The translations under genes and the position numbers were made by a program. Below are positions 36,503-45,061 of a stretch of 64,000 nt of DNA, one piece after another; within the stretch, counting starts at the first letter, position 1, and each line of letters opens with the position of its first letter. The stretch comes from PALSA-612 sp963765295 (GTDB taxonomy: Bacteria; Actinomycetota; Thermoleophilia; Gaiellales; Gaiellaceae). The stretch lies in assembly GCA_963765295.1 (NCBI GenBank), contig CAVXVO010000005.1, positions 682,001 to 746,000 on the forward strand, written 5' to 3'. Below the pieces are notes generated by a model. It did no database searches and was not told the DNA's origin. It saw only the letters and a list, made by a program, of their open reading frames with translations.

Positions 36503-37321
36503 GTGATCCTCTGCTCGCTCGGCGACCTGATGCTCGACCTGATCGTCCGCGTCGAACGGCCGCTCGCACGCGGGGACGACACGCCGGCCGTCACCCGCGC
36601 CGGTGCGGGTGGACAGGCGGCGAACGTGGCCGCGTGGGCGGCCGCCCTCGGCGCCCAGTCGCGCCTGATCGCCAAGTGGGGCGGCGACACGCCCGGCCGG
36701 CTCGTCGCCGCCGAGGTGGGTGCCCGTCGCGTGGAGGTGCTCGGGCCGATGGCGCCGGGCCGTAACGGCGTCGTCGTCTCCATCGTCGACCCGGACGGCG
36801 AGCGCTCGATGATCTCAGACCCCGGCGTCGCCGCCGAGCTTCGCGCGGACGAGCTCAAGCCGGAGTGGTTCGCGGGCTGCGACGCGATCTATCTCTCCGG
36901 GTATGCGCTCCTCCGGTCTCCCGCCGACGAGGCCGTCGTCGCGGCGGCTCGCGCCGTGCACGCCGAGGGTGGCCTCGTGTCGGTCGACCTGTCGACCTGG
37001 ACGTCGATCCGGGCGTACGGCGCGGAGCGCTTCCTCGCCAAGGTCGACGAGCTAGGACCGCACGTCGTGTTCGGCAACGAGGAGGAGCTCGAGGAGCTCG
37101 GGAAGGAGCCCGCGGCGGGAACGATCGTGATCAAGCGGGGCTCCGCGGGCGCGGTGGTCGTCTCCGCCGACGGTCGCGAGGAGCACGAGGCGCTCGAGTG
37201 CGACGTGGTCGACACGACCGGCGCCGGCGACGCGCTCGCGGCGGGCTTCCTCGTCGGCGGGATCGAACTCGGCCTGGAGGCGGCCGCGCGCTGCGTCTCC
37301 AAGCTCGGGGCGATGCCGTGA
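36503..37321 (+). CDS. psuK: PfkB-family kinase, probably pseudouridine kinase
   Basis: Ribokinase-fold enzyme of 272 residues with GAGGQAANVAAWAAALGA near 34-51 and the C-terminal PfkB signature DTTGAGDALAAGFLVGG containing the catalytic Asp. PfkB kinases vary in substrate. The next gene overlaps it by four bases and encodes pseudouridine-5'-phosphate glycosidase, which makes pseudouridine the most likely substrate. The GTG start at 36503 lies 15 bases from a divergent small gene. Confidence 0.78.
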   Translation: MILCSLGDLMLDLIVRVERPLARGDDTPAVTRAGAGGQAANVAAWAAALGAQSRLIAKWGGDTPGRLVAAEVGARRVEVLGPMAPGRNGVVVSIVDPDGERSMISDPGVAAELRADELKPEWFAGCDAIYLSGYALLRSPADEAVVAAARAVHAEGGLVSVDLSTWTSIRAYGAERFLAKVDELGPHVVFGNEEELEELGKEPAAGTIVIKRGSAGAVVVSADGREEHEALECDVVDTTGAGDALAAGFLVGGIELGLEAAARCVSKLGAMP

Positions 37322-38215
37322 GCGAGGTCGCCGTCTCGGCCGAGGTCGCGACCGCGCTCGCCGGGGGCAAGCCGGTCGTCGCCCTCGAGACGACCATCGT
37401 CGCGCACGGCTTCCCGCCCGGCGACGGACTCGAGGTCGGGCGCGAGTGCGAGGCACGCGTCCGCGCCGCGGGGGCGGTGCCGGCCACCGTCGCGGTGCTC
37501 GACGGGGAGCTCCGCGTCGGGCTTACGGACGCGGAGCTCGAACGCGTCGCCTCGGCCGGGTCCGGCGCGCGCAAAGTCGGGCCCCGGGACATCGGGCTCT
37601 GCGTCGCGCAGGGCGCACTCGGGGCGACGACGGTCGGGGGCACCCTCGCGGCGTGTCGTCTTGCCGGCGCGCGCTTCTTCGCCACCGGTGGCATCGGCGG
37701 CGTCCACCGCAGCTGGACGGAGCGGCCCGACGTCTCTGCCGACCTCGCGGCGCTGGCCGGCACGCCCGCTCTCGTCGTCTGCTCCGGGATCAAGTCTCTG
37801 CTCGACGTCACCGCCACCGCCGAGGCGCTCGAGACGCTCGGCGTTCCCGTGCTCGGCTGGCAGACGGACGAGCTGCCGCTCTTCTACAGCGAGGGTGGCG
37901 GGCCGCTCGTTCCGCGCGTCGAGACCGCCGACGAGACGGCTGCGATCGCACGCGCACACTGGCGCTTCTCCGGCTCCGCACTCGTGCTCGCGCGCCCGCC
38001 GGTGGACGGAATCGACGACGTCGAGCCGCTGATCGAGGAGGCGCTCGCCGAGGCCGCGGCCCGCGGCGTGACGGGCCAGGCGGTGACGCCGTTCGTGCTC
38101 TGCCTTCCTCCACGAGCGGAGCGGCGGCCGCACGCTCGACGTCAACCGCCGGCTGGCGGCCGACAACGCAGGCCTGGCGGCCGGGATCGCCGTCGCCTTC
38201 AGCTCGACCGGCTGA
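37318..38215 (+). CDS. psuG: Pseudouridine-5'-phosphate glycosidase (one frameshift near the end)
   Basis: Splits pseudouridine 5'-phosphate to uracil and ribose-5-phosphate (indigoidine synthase A family). It shows PVVALETTIVAHGFPPGDGL with the Glu/Lys region, TVGGTLAACRLAGARFFATGG with conserved Thr/Gly, CSGIKSLLDVTATAE with the catalytic lysine, and the VLGWQTDELPLFYS stretch. One extra T near 38101 shifts the frame after TPFVL; removing it gives AFLHERSGGRTLDVNRRLAA, the family end, with TGA at 38215. GTG start coupled to psuK. Confidence 0.9.
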
Positions 38216-38783
38216 GCGCCTCGATCCGCTCCGCCGCCCGCCCGAGCGAGCGCTCGTCGAAGAGGAACGGCGTCGCGTTCGGAACCTCGTGCACGGGCGC
38301 TTCGAGATCGTCCGAGCCGGCGGCGGCGTTCAGCGCGTACCGGATCGAGATCTCGTGACAGACGACCAGCACGCTGTCGAGATCGCGCGCGGCGAGCTTC
38401 CGGAACGCCTCCGCATAGCGCCATGCCGCGTCAACGAGGCTCTCACCGCCCGGGAACGGGTCGGAGCGGGCATGCGCGTCCTTCCAGACGTGGTACTGCT
38501 CGATCGTCTGGCCCTCGAGGTCGCCGATGTCGATGTCGTCGAGAAGCGGCTCGACCTCGATCGGCACGCAACGCCCGGCGAGCGCGACCTCCGCCGTCTC
38601 GAGCGTGCGCCCGAAACGGGTGCGGACGCACAGATCGAGCGGCAGATTCTCGACCTGCAGCCCGAGCCGCCGAGCCTGCTTGCGCCCGTCCTCGGTGATG
38701 CGCACCGGCACCGACGGATCGCCGTTGATTCTCCGCACGACGTTCAACTCGGAGCCCGCGTGCCGCGCGAGGACGACGAGCAC
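38199..38783 (-). CDS. Histidine phosphatase family protein
   Basis: Phosphoglycerate-mutase-like phosphatase of 194 residues. The catalytic motif reads ARHAGSELN, that is RHA in place of the common RHG; the catalytic histidine is kept. TRFGRTLETAEVAL, the GDLEGQTIEQY acid-base region and VVCHEISIRYALN with the second histidine follow. The substrate is unknown. It overlaps the end of psuG by 17 bases on the opposite strand. Confidence 0.85.
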   Translation of the reverse strand: MLVVLARHAGSELNVVRRINGDPSVPVRITEDGRKQARRLGLQVENLPLDLCVRTRFGRTLETAEVALAGRCVPIEVEPLLDDIDIGDLEGQTIEQYHVWKDAHARSDPFPGGESLVDAAWRYAEAFRKLAARDLDSVLVVCHEISIRYALNAAAGSDDLEAPVHEVPNATPFLFDERSLGRAAERIEALSRSS

Positions 38784-38795
38784 CGTCGGCAGGTG

Positions 38796-39083
38796 CTAGG
38801 CGGACAGGCTGTCGAGCAGCCGGTCGACCGAGATCAGCTCGTAGCTCTCCAGCTTGGCGCTGCCGCGCGCGCCGAGCACGACCGAGATACGCGCGACCGT
38901 GTCCGAGTCGGGGGCCTCGATGATGTTGACGAAGTCGAAGTGCCCGAGCGAGATCCACTGGTGGAGCACTTTCGCGCCCAGCTCCTCGACGTCGCGGTTG
39001 ACCTCGCGGAGCCGATCAGGATGGGATTGGAGCGTCCGCAGACCCTGGTCGGTCAGCGTCGTCAGCATCAGGTACGTCGGCAT
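38796..39083 (-). CDS. GYD domain protein
   Basis: A 95-residue ferredoxin-fold-like protein: YLMLTTLTDQGLRTLQSHPD at the N-terminus and a FDFVNIIEAPDSDTVARISV segment that corresponds to the GYD core (GxYDxV-type). The function is unknown. The ATG at 39083 has GGAGGC just upstream. Its first 68 bases overlap the end of the upstream membrane protein gene in another frame. Confidence 0.82.
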   Translation of the reverse strand: MPTYLMLTTLTDQGLRTLQSHPDRLREVNRDVEELGAKVLHQWISLGHFDFVNIIEAPDSDTVARISVVLGARGSAKLESYELISVDRLLDSLSA

Positions 39084-39792
39084 CGGGCCTCCTTCGGTTC
39101 CGGGAAAGACCGACTCTATCTCCAGGCTCTTTCTCCGACCGGGCGGCCTGGTCGTCGTAGAGCATGGCCGCGCCAAGGAACAGAAGCGGCTGGCAGATGA
39201 GGCTGGCCAGGAAGGCGGACACGTGCACCGATTGCTTGCTCCCCCCATGGAGGAGCGCGGTCAGCAGCACCTGTGTCAGGAAGACGACGACGAGCAGCGT
39301 CGCCAGCGACCCGAGCGCGTGGACGAAGTCGGCCTTGGCGAGGTCGAGGCCGCGCCTGAACGCGGGCTTGAGCCGCAGCCGCTCGCTGACGATCGCCGGC
39401 ACCGCCAGGCCGATGGGCGCGAGCCAGAGCAACCCGGCAAGCATCGGCAGCGCGACGAGGCAGGACGCGAGGAAGGCCCGCGCGAGAATCTCTCGCGGCG
39501 GCACGGTGCCGCCGACGAGGACGCAGGCTCCGACGAACGACGCAGACGCGAGCACGATCCAGGCGACGACGACCGCGATCAGCGCGAGGTGGAAGCCGCT
39601 GTAGTAGCCGGCGACCGTGACACAGGCGGGCCCGACGCCGAGGAGGAGCGATCGCCAGAAGTGCCTGCCGTAGAACCGGATCGTCTCTGCGACGAGCTGA
39701 CCGATCGTCCGCTTGCCGGGCGGCAGCGGCGGCGGCAGCTGATGCGTGCGTTTGCGCCGCTTCGGCTTCGGCTCGGGCTTGGTGGCCGCCAC
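39016..39792 (-). CDS. Membrane protein of unknown function (258 aa)
   Basis: A basic proline-rich start (about 25 residues) is followed by four to five hydrophobic helices in the glycerophosphoryl-diester-like or YciC-like membrane style (ETIRFYGRHFWRSLLLGVGP, then ACVLVGGTVPPREILARAFL and AFRRGLDLAKADFVHALGS). The last 45 residues are Asp/Arg-rich and overlap the GYD gene; they look unstructured. The start is GTG at 39792. No function can be given. Confidence 0.65.
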   Translation of the reverse strand: MAATKPEPKPKRRKRTHQLPPPLPPGKRTIGQLVAETIRFYGRHFWRSLLLGVGPACVTVAGYYSGFHLALIAVVVAWIVLASASFVGACVLVGGTVPPREILARAFLASCLVALPMLAGLLWLAPIGLAVPAIVSERLRLKPAFRRGLDLAKADFVHALGSLATLLVVVFLTQVLLTALLHGGSKQSVHVSAFLASLICQPLLFLGAAMLYDDQAARSEKEPGDRVGLSRNRRRPDADVPDADDADRPGSADAPIPS

Positions 39793-39848
39793 GCGACGAA
39801 CCGTAGCCGCGCGCTCGCGCCGGCGCGGCGCGCTACGCTTGGCGGCGG

Positions 39849-39965
39849 ATGGGCCGCGGATCGAGACCTACACGTCGCTGGGCGAACGACCGCCAGCGGA
39901 AGAAGAAAGATCGCGAGCGCAAGCGCGCGGTCGAGGCCGGCTCGGCCCGCAAGGCGTCCAAGTAA
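39849..39965 (+). CDS. Very small basic protein (38 aa)
   Basis: ATG at 39849 opens a 38-codon frame encoding a highly basic peptide (MGRGSRPTRRWANDRQRKKK then more Lys/Arg) ending in TAA at 39965. TACGCT lies nine bases upstream, and no other gene occupies the stretch. The composition suggests binding to RNA or the ribosome, which is inference. The peptide ends three bases before the converging cupin gene. Confidence 0.5.
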   Translation: MGRGSRPTRRWANDRQRKKKDRERKRAVEAGSARKASK

Positions 39966-39967
39966 GG

Positions 39968-40333
39968 CTAGGGCCAGCGCGGCGGGCGCGGCTCGGCTGG
40001 CTCGAGCCCTGACCAGTCGTCGCGCACGGGCGAGAACACCTCGACGAGCACGGCGCCCTCCGGCCCCGAGACGACCGAGTGCGGCACGTGCTTCGTGATG
40101 CACCACGCTTCCGCCGGCCCGAGCTCGCGCGTCTCCCCGCCGGCCGTGAACCTGAGCGACCCGCTCAGCACCATGCCGAGCTGCTCGTTCTCATGACTGT
40201 GCTCGGGCACGCTCACGCCCGGGTCGAGCTCGATCAGCGAGAACGTCACCCGCTCACCGTGCACGGTGCGTCCGAGCACGCCGTCCCAGATCCGCTGCGG
40301 CGCGACAGTCCGAAGGTCGGTGAAGGCGCTCAC
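39968..40333 (-). CDS. Cupin domain protein
   Basis: Single-domain cupin of 121 residues. Motif 1 is DPGVSVPEHSHENEQLGMVLSG, with two histidines and a Glu as metal ligands (HSHENEQ); motif 2 is CITKHVPHSVVSG with the last histidine. Such proteins are dioxygenases, isomerases or sensors; no substrate is evident. GTG start with its own leaderless-type promoter. Confidence 0.85.
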   Translation of the reverse strand: MSAFTDLRTVAPQRIWDGVLGRTVHGERVTFSLIELDPGVSVPEHSHENEQLGMVLSGSLRFTAGGETRELGPAEAWCITKHVPHSVVSGPEGAVLVEVFSPVRDDWSGLEPAEPRPPRWP

Positions 40334-40339
40334 GGCGGA

Positions 40340-40345
40340 AATCTA
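40340..40345 (-). promoter_or_regulatory. Leaderless-type -10 element (TAGATT)
   Basis: On the minus strand TAGATT precedes the GTG of the cupin gene at 40333 by six bases. Confidence 0.45.
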
Positions 40346-40403
40346 TCGACGTCGGTGGCGCGCTGGGATGCCGCGAACGGAAAGAGCAGGTCGGGAAGGG
40401 CGC

Positions 40404-42878
40404 CTAGGTCGTTCCGGCCGCGACCTCGCGCTCGGCTCGCTCGAACGTCAGCTCGCCGTCGCCGGCGTCGACCATCACCGTGTCGCCGTCCGTGAACTCG
40501 TGCTCGAGCAGCCGCCTGGCGAGCGGGTTCTCGACCAGCCGCTGGATCGCCCGCTTCAGTGGGCGGGCGCCGTAGGCCGGGTCCCAGCCGGCGTCCGCGA
40601 TCAGCTCCTGCGCTGCCGGTGTCAGCACCAGGTCGAGGCCCCGCTCGGCAAGGCGTGCGCGCAGGCGCGCGAGCTGGAGCTCGACGATCTCGCCGAGCTG
40701 GTCGCGCGACAGCGGCTGGAACTCGACGATCTCGTCGACCCGGTTCAGGAACTCGGGGCGGAAGAACTCTCGCAGCGCGTCCGCCGAGCGCAGGTTCGAG
40801 GTCATGATGATCACGGTGTTGCGGAAGTCGACCGTGCGGCCCTGGCCGTCGGTGAGACGGCCGTCGTCGAGGATCTGCAGGAGCACGTCGAAGACCTCGT
40901 TGTGGGCCTTCTCGATCTCGTCCAGCAGCACGACCGAGTACGGGCGCCGACGCACGGCCTCGGTGAGCTGGCCGCCCTCCTCGTAGCCGACATACCCGGG
41001 CGGGGCGCCGACGAGCCTGGAGACGGTGTGCCGCTCCTGGTACTCGGACATGTCCAGCCGGATCATGGCTCTCTCGTCGTCGAACATGAACTCGGCGAGG
41101 GCGCGGGCGAGCTCGGTCTTCCCCACGCCCGTCGGGCCGAGGAAGATGAACGAGCCGATCGGCCGGTTCGGGTCCTGGAGGCCCGAACGGGCTCGACGGA
41201 GCGCGTTGGCCACGGCCTCGACGGCCTCGTCCTGGCCGACGAGCCGCTCGTGGAGACGCTCCTCCATGTGGATCAGCTTCTCGGTCTCGCCCTCCAGCAG
41301 CCGTGAGACGGGAATGCCCGTCCAGCGTCCGACGACCATGGCGATGTCGTCCTCGTCGACCTCCTCGCTGACCATCGGCTCGGTGTCGGCGGCCTCGCGC
41401 TCCTTCAGCTCCCGCTCGAGCTCCGGCAGCTCGCCGTAACGGATCTCGGCGACGCGCTGCAGGTCGCCCGACCGTTCGGCCCGCTCGGCCTCCATACGCA
41501 GGTCGTCGATGCGCTTCGTGATCTCCTTGACGCGCTCGAGCGCCTCCTTCTCCTTCGACCAGCGCGCCGCGAGCTCGTCACGCACAGACTTCGCCTCGGC
41601 GAGCTCGCGCTCGAGCGGGTCGCGCACCTGCTTGCTCTCCTTGGCCATGGCCGCGAGCTCGATCTCGAGCTGGCGTGCCCGCCGCTCGGCCTCGTCGAGC
41701 TCGAGCGGTGAGGAGTCGATCTCCATCCGCACGCGCGAGGCGGCCTCGTCGACGAGGTCGATCGCCTTGTCCGGGAGGAAGCGGCCCGAGATGTACCGGT
41801 CGGACAGGACCGCCGCCGCGACGAGCGCGGCGTCGCGGATGCGGACCCCGTGGTGCGCCTCGTAGCGCTCCTTGAGGCCGCGCAGGATCGCGATCGTGTC
41901 CGCGACCGACGGCTCGCCGACGAACACCGGCTGGAAGCGCCGCTCGAGCGCCGCGTCCTTCTCGATGTGCTTGCGGTACTCGTCGAGCGTCGTCGCGCCG
42001 ACGACGCGCAGCTCGCCGCGCGCGAGCATCGGCTTGAGCATGTTCGCGGCGTCGACCGCGCCCTCGGCGGCACCCGCCCCGACGATCGTGTGCAGCTCGT
42101 CGATGAAGACGACGAGCGCGCCCTCGGCTGCCTTGATCTCCTCGAGCACGGCCTTGAGCCGCTCCTCGAACTCGCCGCGGTACTTCGCCCCGGCGAGCAT
42201 GGCACCGATGTCGAGCTGCCACACGCGCTTGCCCTTCAGACCCTCCGGCACGTCGCCGGCGACGATGCGCTGCGCCAGCCCTTCGACGATCGCGGTCTTG
42301 CCGACGCCGGGATCGCCGATCAGCACCGGGTTGTTCTTCGTGCGGCGCGAGAGCACCTGAACGACACGCCGGATCTCCTCGTCGCGTCCGATCACCGGGT
42401 CGAGCTTCCCCGACTCGGCGGCGGCCGTCAGGTCGCGTCCGAACTTCTCCAGCGCCTGGTAGGTGCCTTCGGGGTCCTGGCTCGTCACACGCTGCGCGCC
42501 GCGCACGTCCTTCAGCTTCGCTAGCAGCTCGTCGCGCGGGACGACGTCGAGCGCGAGCAGGAGATGCTCGGTCGAGACGTACTCGTCCTCGAGCTTCCGC
42601 ATCTCGTCCTCCGCGCGGTCGAGGACGCGCGAGAAGGCAGCGCCGACCTGTGGCTGCTGCGTCCCGCCGCTCACGACGGGCAGCCTGTCGACCTGCCCGG
42701 CGGCTTCGCGCTGGACGTCGGCGGCACGATCTGCGAGCAGCGTCCGCGGCAGCTCCTGATCGAGCAGCGCGAGCAGCAGGTGGTCGGGCGTGAGCTCGGG
42801 GTTGCCGCGACGCCGGGCCAGCTCCTGCGCGGCCGCGACCGCCTCCTGGGACTTGAGTGTCAGACGGTTGAAATCCAT
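40404..42878 (-). CDS. clpB: Disaggregating chaperone ClpB
   Basis: Hexameric AAA+ disaggregase of 824 residues that works with DnaK. Clp_N repeats, NBD1 (Walker A GDPGVGKTAIVEG, Walker B VVFIDELHT), a coiled-coil middle domain (about 385-500, shorter than in E. coli) and NBD2 (LGPTGVGKTELARALAEF, SVVLLDEIEKAH) are visible in order. Around TSNLRSADALREFFRPEFLN the usual 18-20 residue segment before FRPEF is missing. I took the ATG at 42878, overlapping the HspR stop; a GTG one codon earlier is also possible. Confidence 0.93.
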   Translation of the reverse strand: MDFNRLTLKSQEAVAAAQELARRRGNPELTPDHLLLALLDQELPRTLLADRAADVQREAAGQVDRLPVVSGGTQQPQVGAAFSRVLDRAEDEMRKLEDEYVSTEHLLLALDVVPRDELLAKLKDVRGAQRVTSQDPEGTYQALEKFGRDLTAAAESGKLDPVIGRDEEIRRVVQVLSRRTKNNPVLIGDPGVGKTAIVEGLAQRIVAGDVPEGLKGKRVWQLDIGAMLAGAKYRGEFEERLKAVLEEIKAAEGALVVFIDELHTIVGAGAAEGAVDAANMLKPMLARGELRVVGATTLDEYRKHIEKDAALERRFQPVFVGEPSVADTIAILRGLKERYEAHHGVRIRDAALVAAAVLSDRYISGRFLPDKAIDLVDEAASRVRMEIDSSPLELDEAERRARQLEIELAAMAKESKQVRDPLERELAEAKSVRDELAARWSKEKEALERVKEITKRIDDLRMEAERAERSGDLQRVAEIRYGELPELERELKEREAADTEPMVSEEVDEDDIAMVVGRWTGIPVSRLLEGETEKLIHMEERLHERLVGQDEAVEAVANALRRARSGLQDPNRPIGSFIFLGPTGVGKTELARALAEFMFDDERAMIRLDMSEYQERHTVSRLVGAPPGYVGYEEGGQLTEAVRRRPYSVVLLDEIEKAHNEVFDVLLQILDDGRLTDGQGRTVDFRNTVIIMTSNLRSADALREFFRPEFLNRVDEIVEFQPLSRDQLGEIVELQLARLRARLAERGLDLVLTPAAQELIADAGWDPAYGARPLKRAIQRLVENPLARRLLEHEFTDGDTVMVDAGDGELTFERAEREVAAGTT

Positions 42879-43240
42879 CACTTCCTCTCCGGGAGCGACT
42901 GTGACCAGAGAACGACCTCTCGGCGGTAGTGTCTGTGCACCCGGTCGACCTCCTCACGCATCTGCACCTCCATGCGTTCGATCCGCGCGCGCAGCTTCTC
43001 CAGCTCGTCCTCGAGGACGAGCACACGCTGCACGCCGGCCAGGTTCAGCCCCAGCTCCGTCGTCAGCCGTTGGATCGCGCGCAGCCGCTCGAGGTCGCGT
43101 TCCGAGTAGAGGCGCGTGCCGCCAGGGGTCCGACCCGGCCGCACGAGCCCCTTCGACTCGTAGATGCGGAGCGTCTGAGGGTGCATGCCGACGATCTCGG
43201 CGGCGACGCTGATCATGTAGCGGGGCCGGTCGTCGATCAC
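42878..43240 (-). CDS. hspR: Heat-shock repressor HspR (MerR family)
   Basis: Protein of 120 residues with a MerR-type helix-turn-helix (YMISVAAEIVGMHPQTLRIY, ESKGLVRPGRTPGGTRLYSE) and a C-terminal coiled coil. HspR with DnaK as corepressor binds HAIR operators and shuts off the dnaK operon, so it sits inside its own regulon here. The GTG at 43240 overlaps the stop of the small membrane gene, and its own stop overlaps the clpB start. Confidence 0.93.
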   Translation of the reverse strand: MIDDRPRYMISVAAEIVGMHPQTLRIYESKGLVRPGRTPGGTRLYSERDLERLRAIQRLTTELGLNLAGVQRVLVLEDELEKLRARIERMEVQMREEVDRVHRHYRREVVLWSQSLPERK

Positions 43241-43447
43241 GTCGCCTTTCCCCGACCGAAGCTGGATGCGATCGCGACCGCGACTCCGACGAGGGAGGAG
43301 GCCACCGAGCGCCTGAACGACCTTCAACCACTCGGGGAAGCTCCCCTCGGGATACTCGTTGAGTCCGGTGAACATGGCGATCAGGAACATCGCCAGCCCG
43401 ACGACGACGAGCAGGATCCCCAGCGATCCGCGGCTGCGAGGCTTCAT
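43237..43447 (-). CDS. Small two-helix membrane protein in the dnaK operon (one frameshift)
   Basis: Between dnaJ and hspR lies a gene of about 69 codons: MKPRSRGSLGILLVVVGLAM then FLIAMFTGLNEYPEG, a first membrane helix; and after removing one extra C near 43294, a second helix (LVGVAVAIASSFGRGKAT) with the stop overlapping the hspR start. Start and stop overlap both neighbours by four bases, which supports a real coupled gene. Its role in heat shock is unknown. Confidence 0.6.
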
Positions 43448-44550
43448 CGGAACGCCTTGTCCCTCGGGTCCTCGTGGGGGACCTCCTGCAGCTTCTCGAT
43501 CGCCTCCTTCTCGGCCTTCGAGAGCTTCTTCGGGACCGTCACGTGGACGCGCGCGATCAGGTCGCCGCGGCCCGAGCCCTTCAGCTTCGGCGTGCCGCGG
43601 CCCTTGATGCGGAGCAGCTTGCCGTCCTCGGTGCCGGACGGGACCTTCAGCGACACGGGACCGTCCGGGGTCGGCACTTCCACCGTGGCGCCGAGCGCTG
43701 CCTCGGCGAACGTGACCGGCACGTCGATCTCGAGGTCGGCCTCGCCACGGCGGCGGTACAGCTTCGAGGGCCCGACGCGCGTGACCACGTAGAGGTCGCC
43801 GGCAGGCCCACCGCCGTAGCCGGCCTCGCCCTTGCCGCGCAGCCTGATCCGCGTGCCGTCCTTCACGCCGGCGGGGATCTTCACCTTGAACCGACGCGTC
43901 CGCCGCTCGCGGCCCGAGCCGCGACAGTTCGGACACGGCTCCTCGATGATCGACCCGTTGCCGCGGCAGCGCGGGCACGGCGAGGACAGCGCAAACAGGC
44001 CCTGCGACTCCGAGACGACACCCCGCCCGCCGCACTGTGGGCAGACGGTCGGCGCCGTCCCGGGCCTCGCACCCGAGCCGGAGCACACGTGGCAGCTGCT
44101 CTCGAGGCTGACGGGCAGCGTCGTCTCGACGCCCTTGAGCGAGTCCTCGAACGACAGCGACACCTCGATCTCCGCGTCGGCGCCGCGCTGCCCGCGCGGC
44201 TGCCTGGCAGGGCCGCCGCGCATGCGGCTCCCGAAGAGGCCGCCGAGCAGGTCGCTCAGGTCACCGAACTCGCCGAAGTCGAACGTGACGCCCTCGCCGC
44301 CCGGCCCGAAGCGCACGCGGCCGTCCGGCGAGCCGTACGAGTCGTAGGCCTGGCGCTTCTCCGGGTCGGACAGGACGTCGTAGGCCGCCTGGAGCTCCTT
44401 GAAGCGCTCCTCCGCCTCCTTGTCGCCCGGGTTCTTGTCCGGGTGGTACTGCCGGGCGAGCTTGCGGTAGGCCTTCTTGATCTCGTCGTCCGAGGCGCCC
44501 TTGGCGACGCCGAGGATCTCGTAGAGGTTTCTACTCGTGCCGGTCGCCAC
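43444..44550 (-). CDS. dnaJ: Chaperone DnaJ
   Basis: Co-chaperone of 368 residues. The J domain has YHPDKNPGD with the HPD motif. A Gly/Phe linker is followed by four zinc-finger repeats (CHVCSGSG, CPQCGGRG, CPRCRGNG, CPNCRGSG) and the C-terminal substrate domains. It stimulates DnaK ATPase. It overlaps grpE by 20 bases. The start is GTG at 44550. Confidence 0.95.
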   Translation of the reverse strand: MATGTSRNLYEILGVAKGASDDEIKKAYRKLARQYHPDKNPGDKEAEERFKELQAAYDVLSDPEKRQAYDSYGSPDGRVRFGPGGEGVTFDFGEFGDLSDLLGGLFGSRMRGGPARQPRGQRGADAEIEVSLSFEDSLKGVETTLPVSLESSCHVCSGSGARPGTAPTVCPQCGGRGVVSESQGLFALSSPCPRCRGNGSIIEEPCPNCRGSGRERRTRRFKVKIPAGVKDGTRIRLRGKGEAGYGGGPAGDLYVVTRVGPSKLYRRRGEADLEIDVPVTFAEAALGATVEVPTPDGPVSLKVPSGTEDGKLLRIKGRGTPKLKGSGRGDLIARVHVTVPKKLSKAEKEAIEKLQEVPHEDPRDKAFR

Positions 44551-45061
44551 CGGGCGCGGCCTCTCTCGGCCCGGCGATGACCACGCGTGCGGGACGCAGC
44601 ACGCGGTCGCCGAGCCGGTAGCCCTTCTGGACGACCTCGATCACGGCGCCCTCGTCCGCCTGCGAGGGCTGCGAGAGCAGCGCCTCGTGGACGTGAGGAT
44701 CGAAGACGCCGTCCGTCTCGATCTCCTCCAGCCCTTCGCGGGTCAGCGCGTCGCGCAGCTCGCGGTGCACGAGCGATACGCCCTCCTCGAGCTTGGCCTC
44801 CTCGTGCTGTGCCGCCGCCTCGAGCGCCCGCTCGAGGTCGTCGAGCACCGGCAAGAGCTCCTTGACGAGCCGCTCGTGGGCACGCGCGACCAGCGCCTCC
44901 TGGTCGCGCGCCGCCCGCTTGCGGTAGTTGTCGAACTCGGCCTTCAGACGCTGGAGCGCATCGAGGTACTCGTCGCGCTCACGCGTCGCCGCCTCGAGCT
45001 CACCGGGATCGTCCGGTGCCGGAGCCGCTGCTTCGACGTGCTCGGTGCGCTCGTCGGTCAC
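44531..45061 (-). CDS. grpE: Nucleotide exchange factor GrpE
   Basis: GrpE of 176 residues: a long N-terminal coiled coil (DEYLDALQRLKAEFDNYRKR) and a C-terminal beta domain with DPHVHEALLSQPS and VVQKGYRLGDRVLRPARVVI, the family signature. It releases ADP from DnaK. The GTG start overlaps the DnaK stop. Confidence 0.95.
   Translation of the reverse strand: MTDERTEHVEAAAPAPDDPGELEAATRERDEYLDALQRLKAEFDNYRKRAARDQEALVARAHERLVKELLPVLDDLERALEAAAQHEEAKLEEGVSLVHRELRDALTREGLEEIETDGVFDPHVHEALLSQPSQADEGAVIEVVQKGYRLGDRVLRPARVVIAGPREAAPGGDRHE

Noticed and set aside
39016..39083. Fusion of the membrane protein and the GYD protein through a base error
   Set aside because: The GYD gene has its own ATG with GGAGGC and a complete domain; the overlap is best read as two genes.
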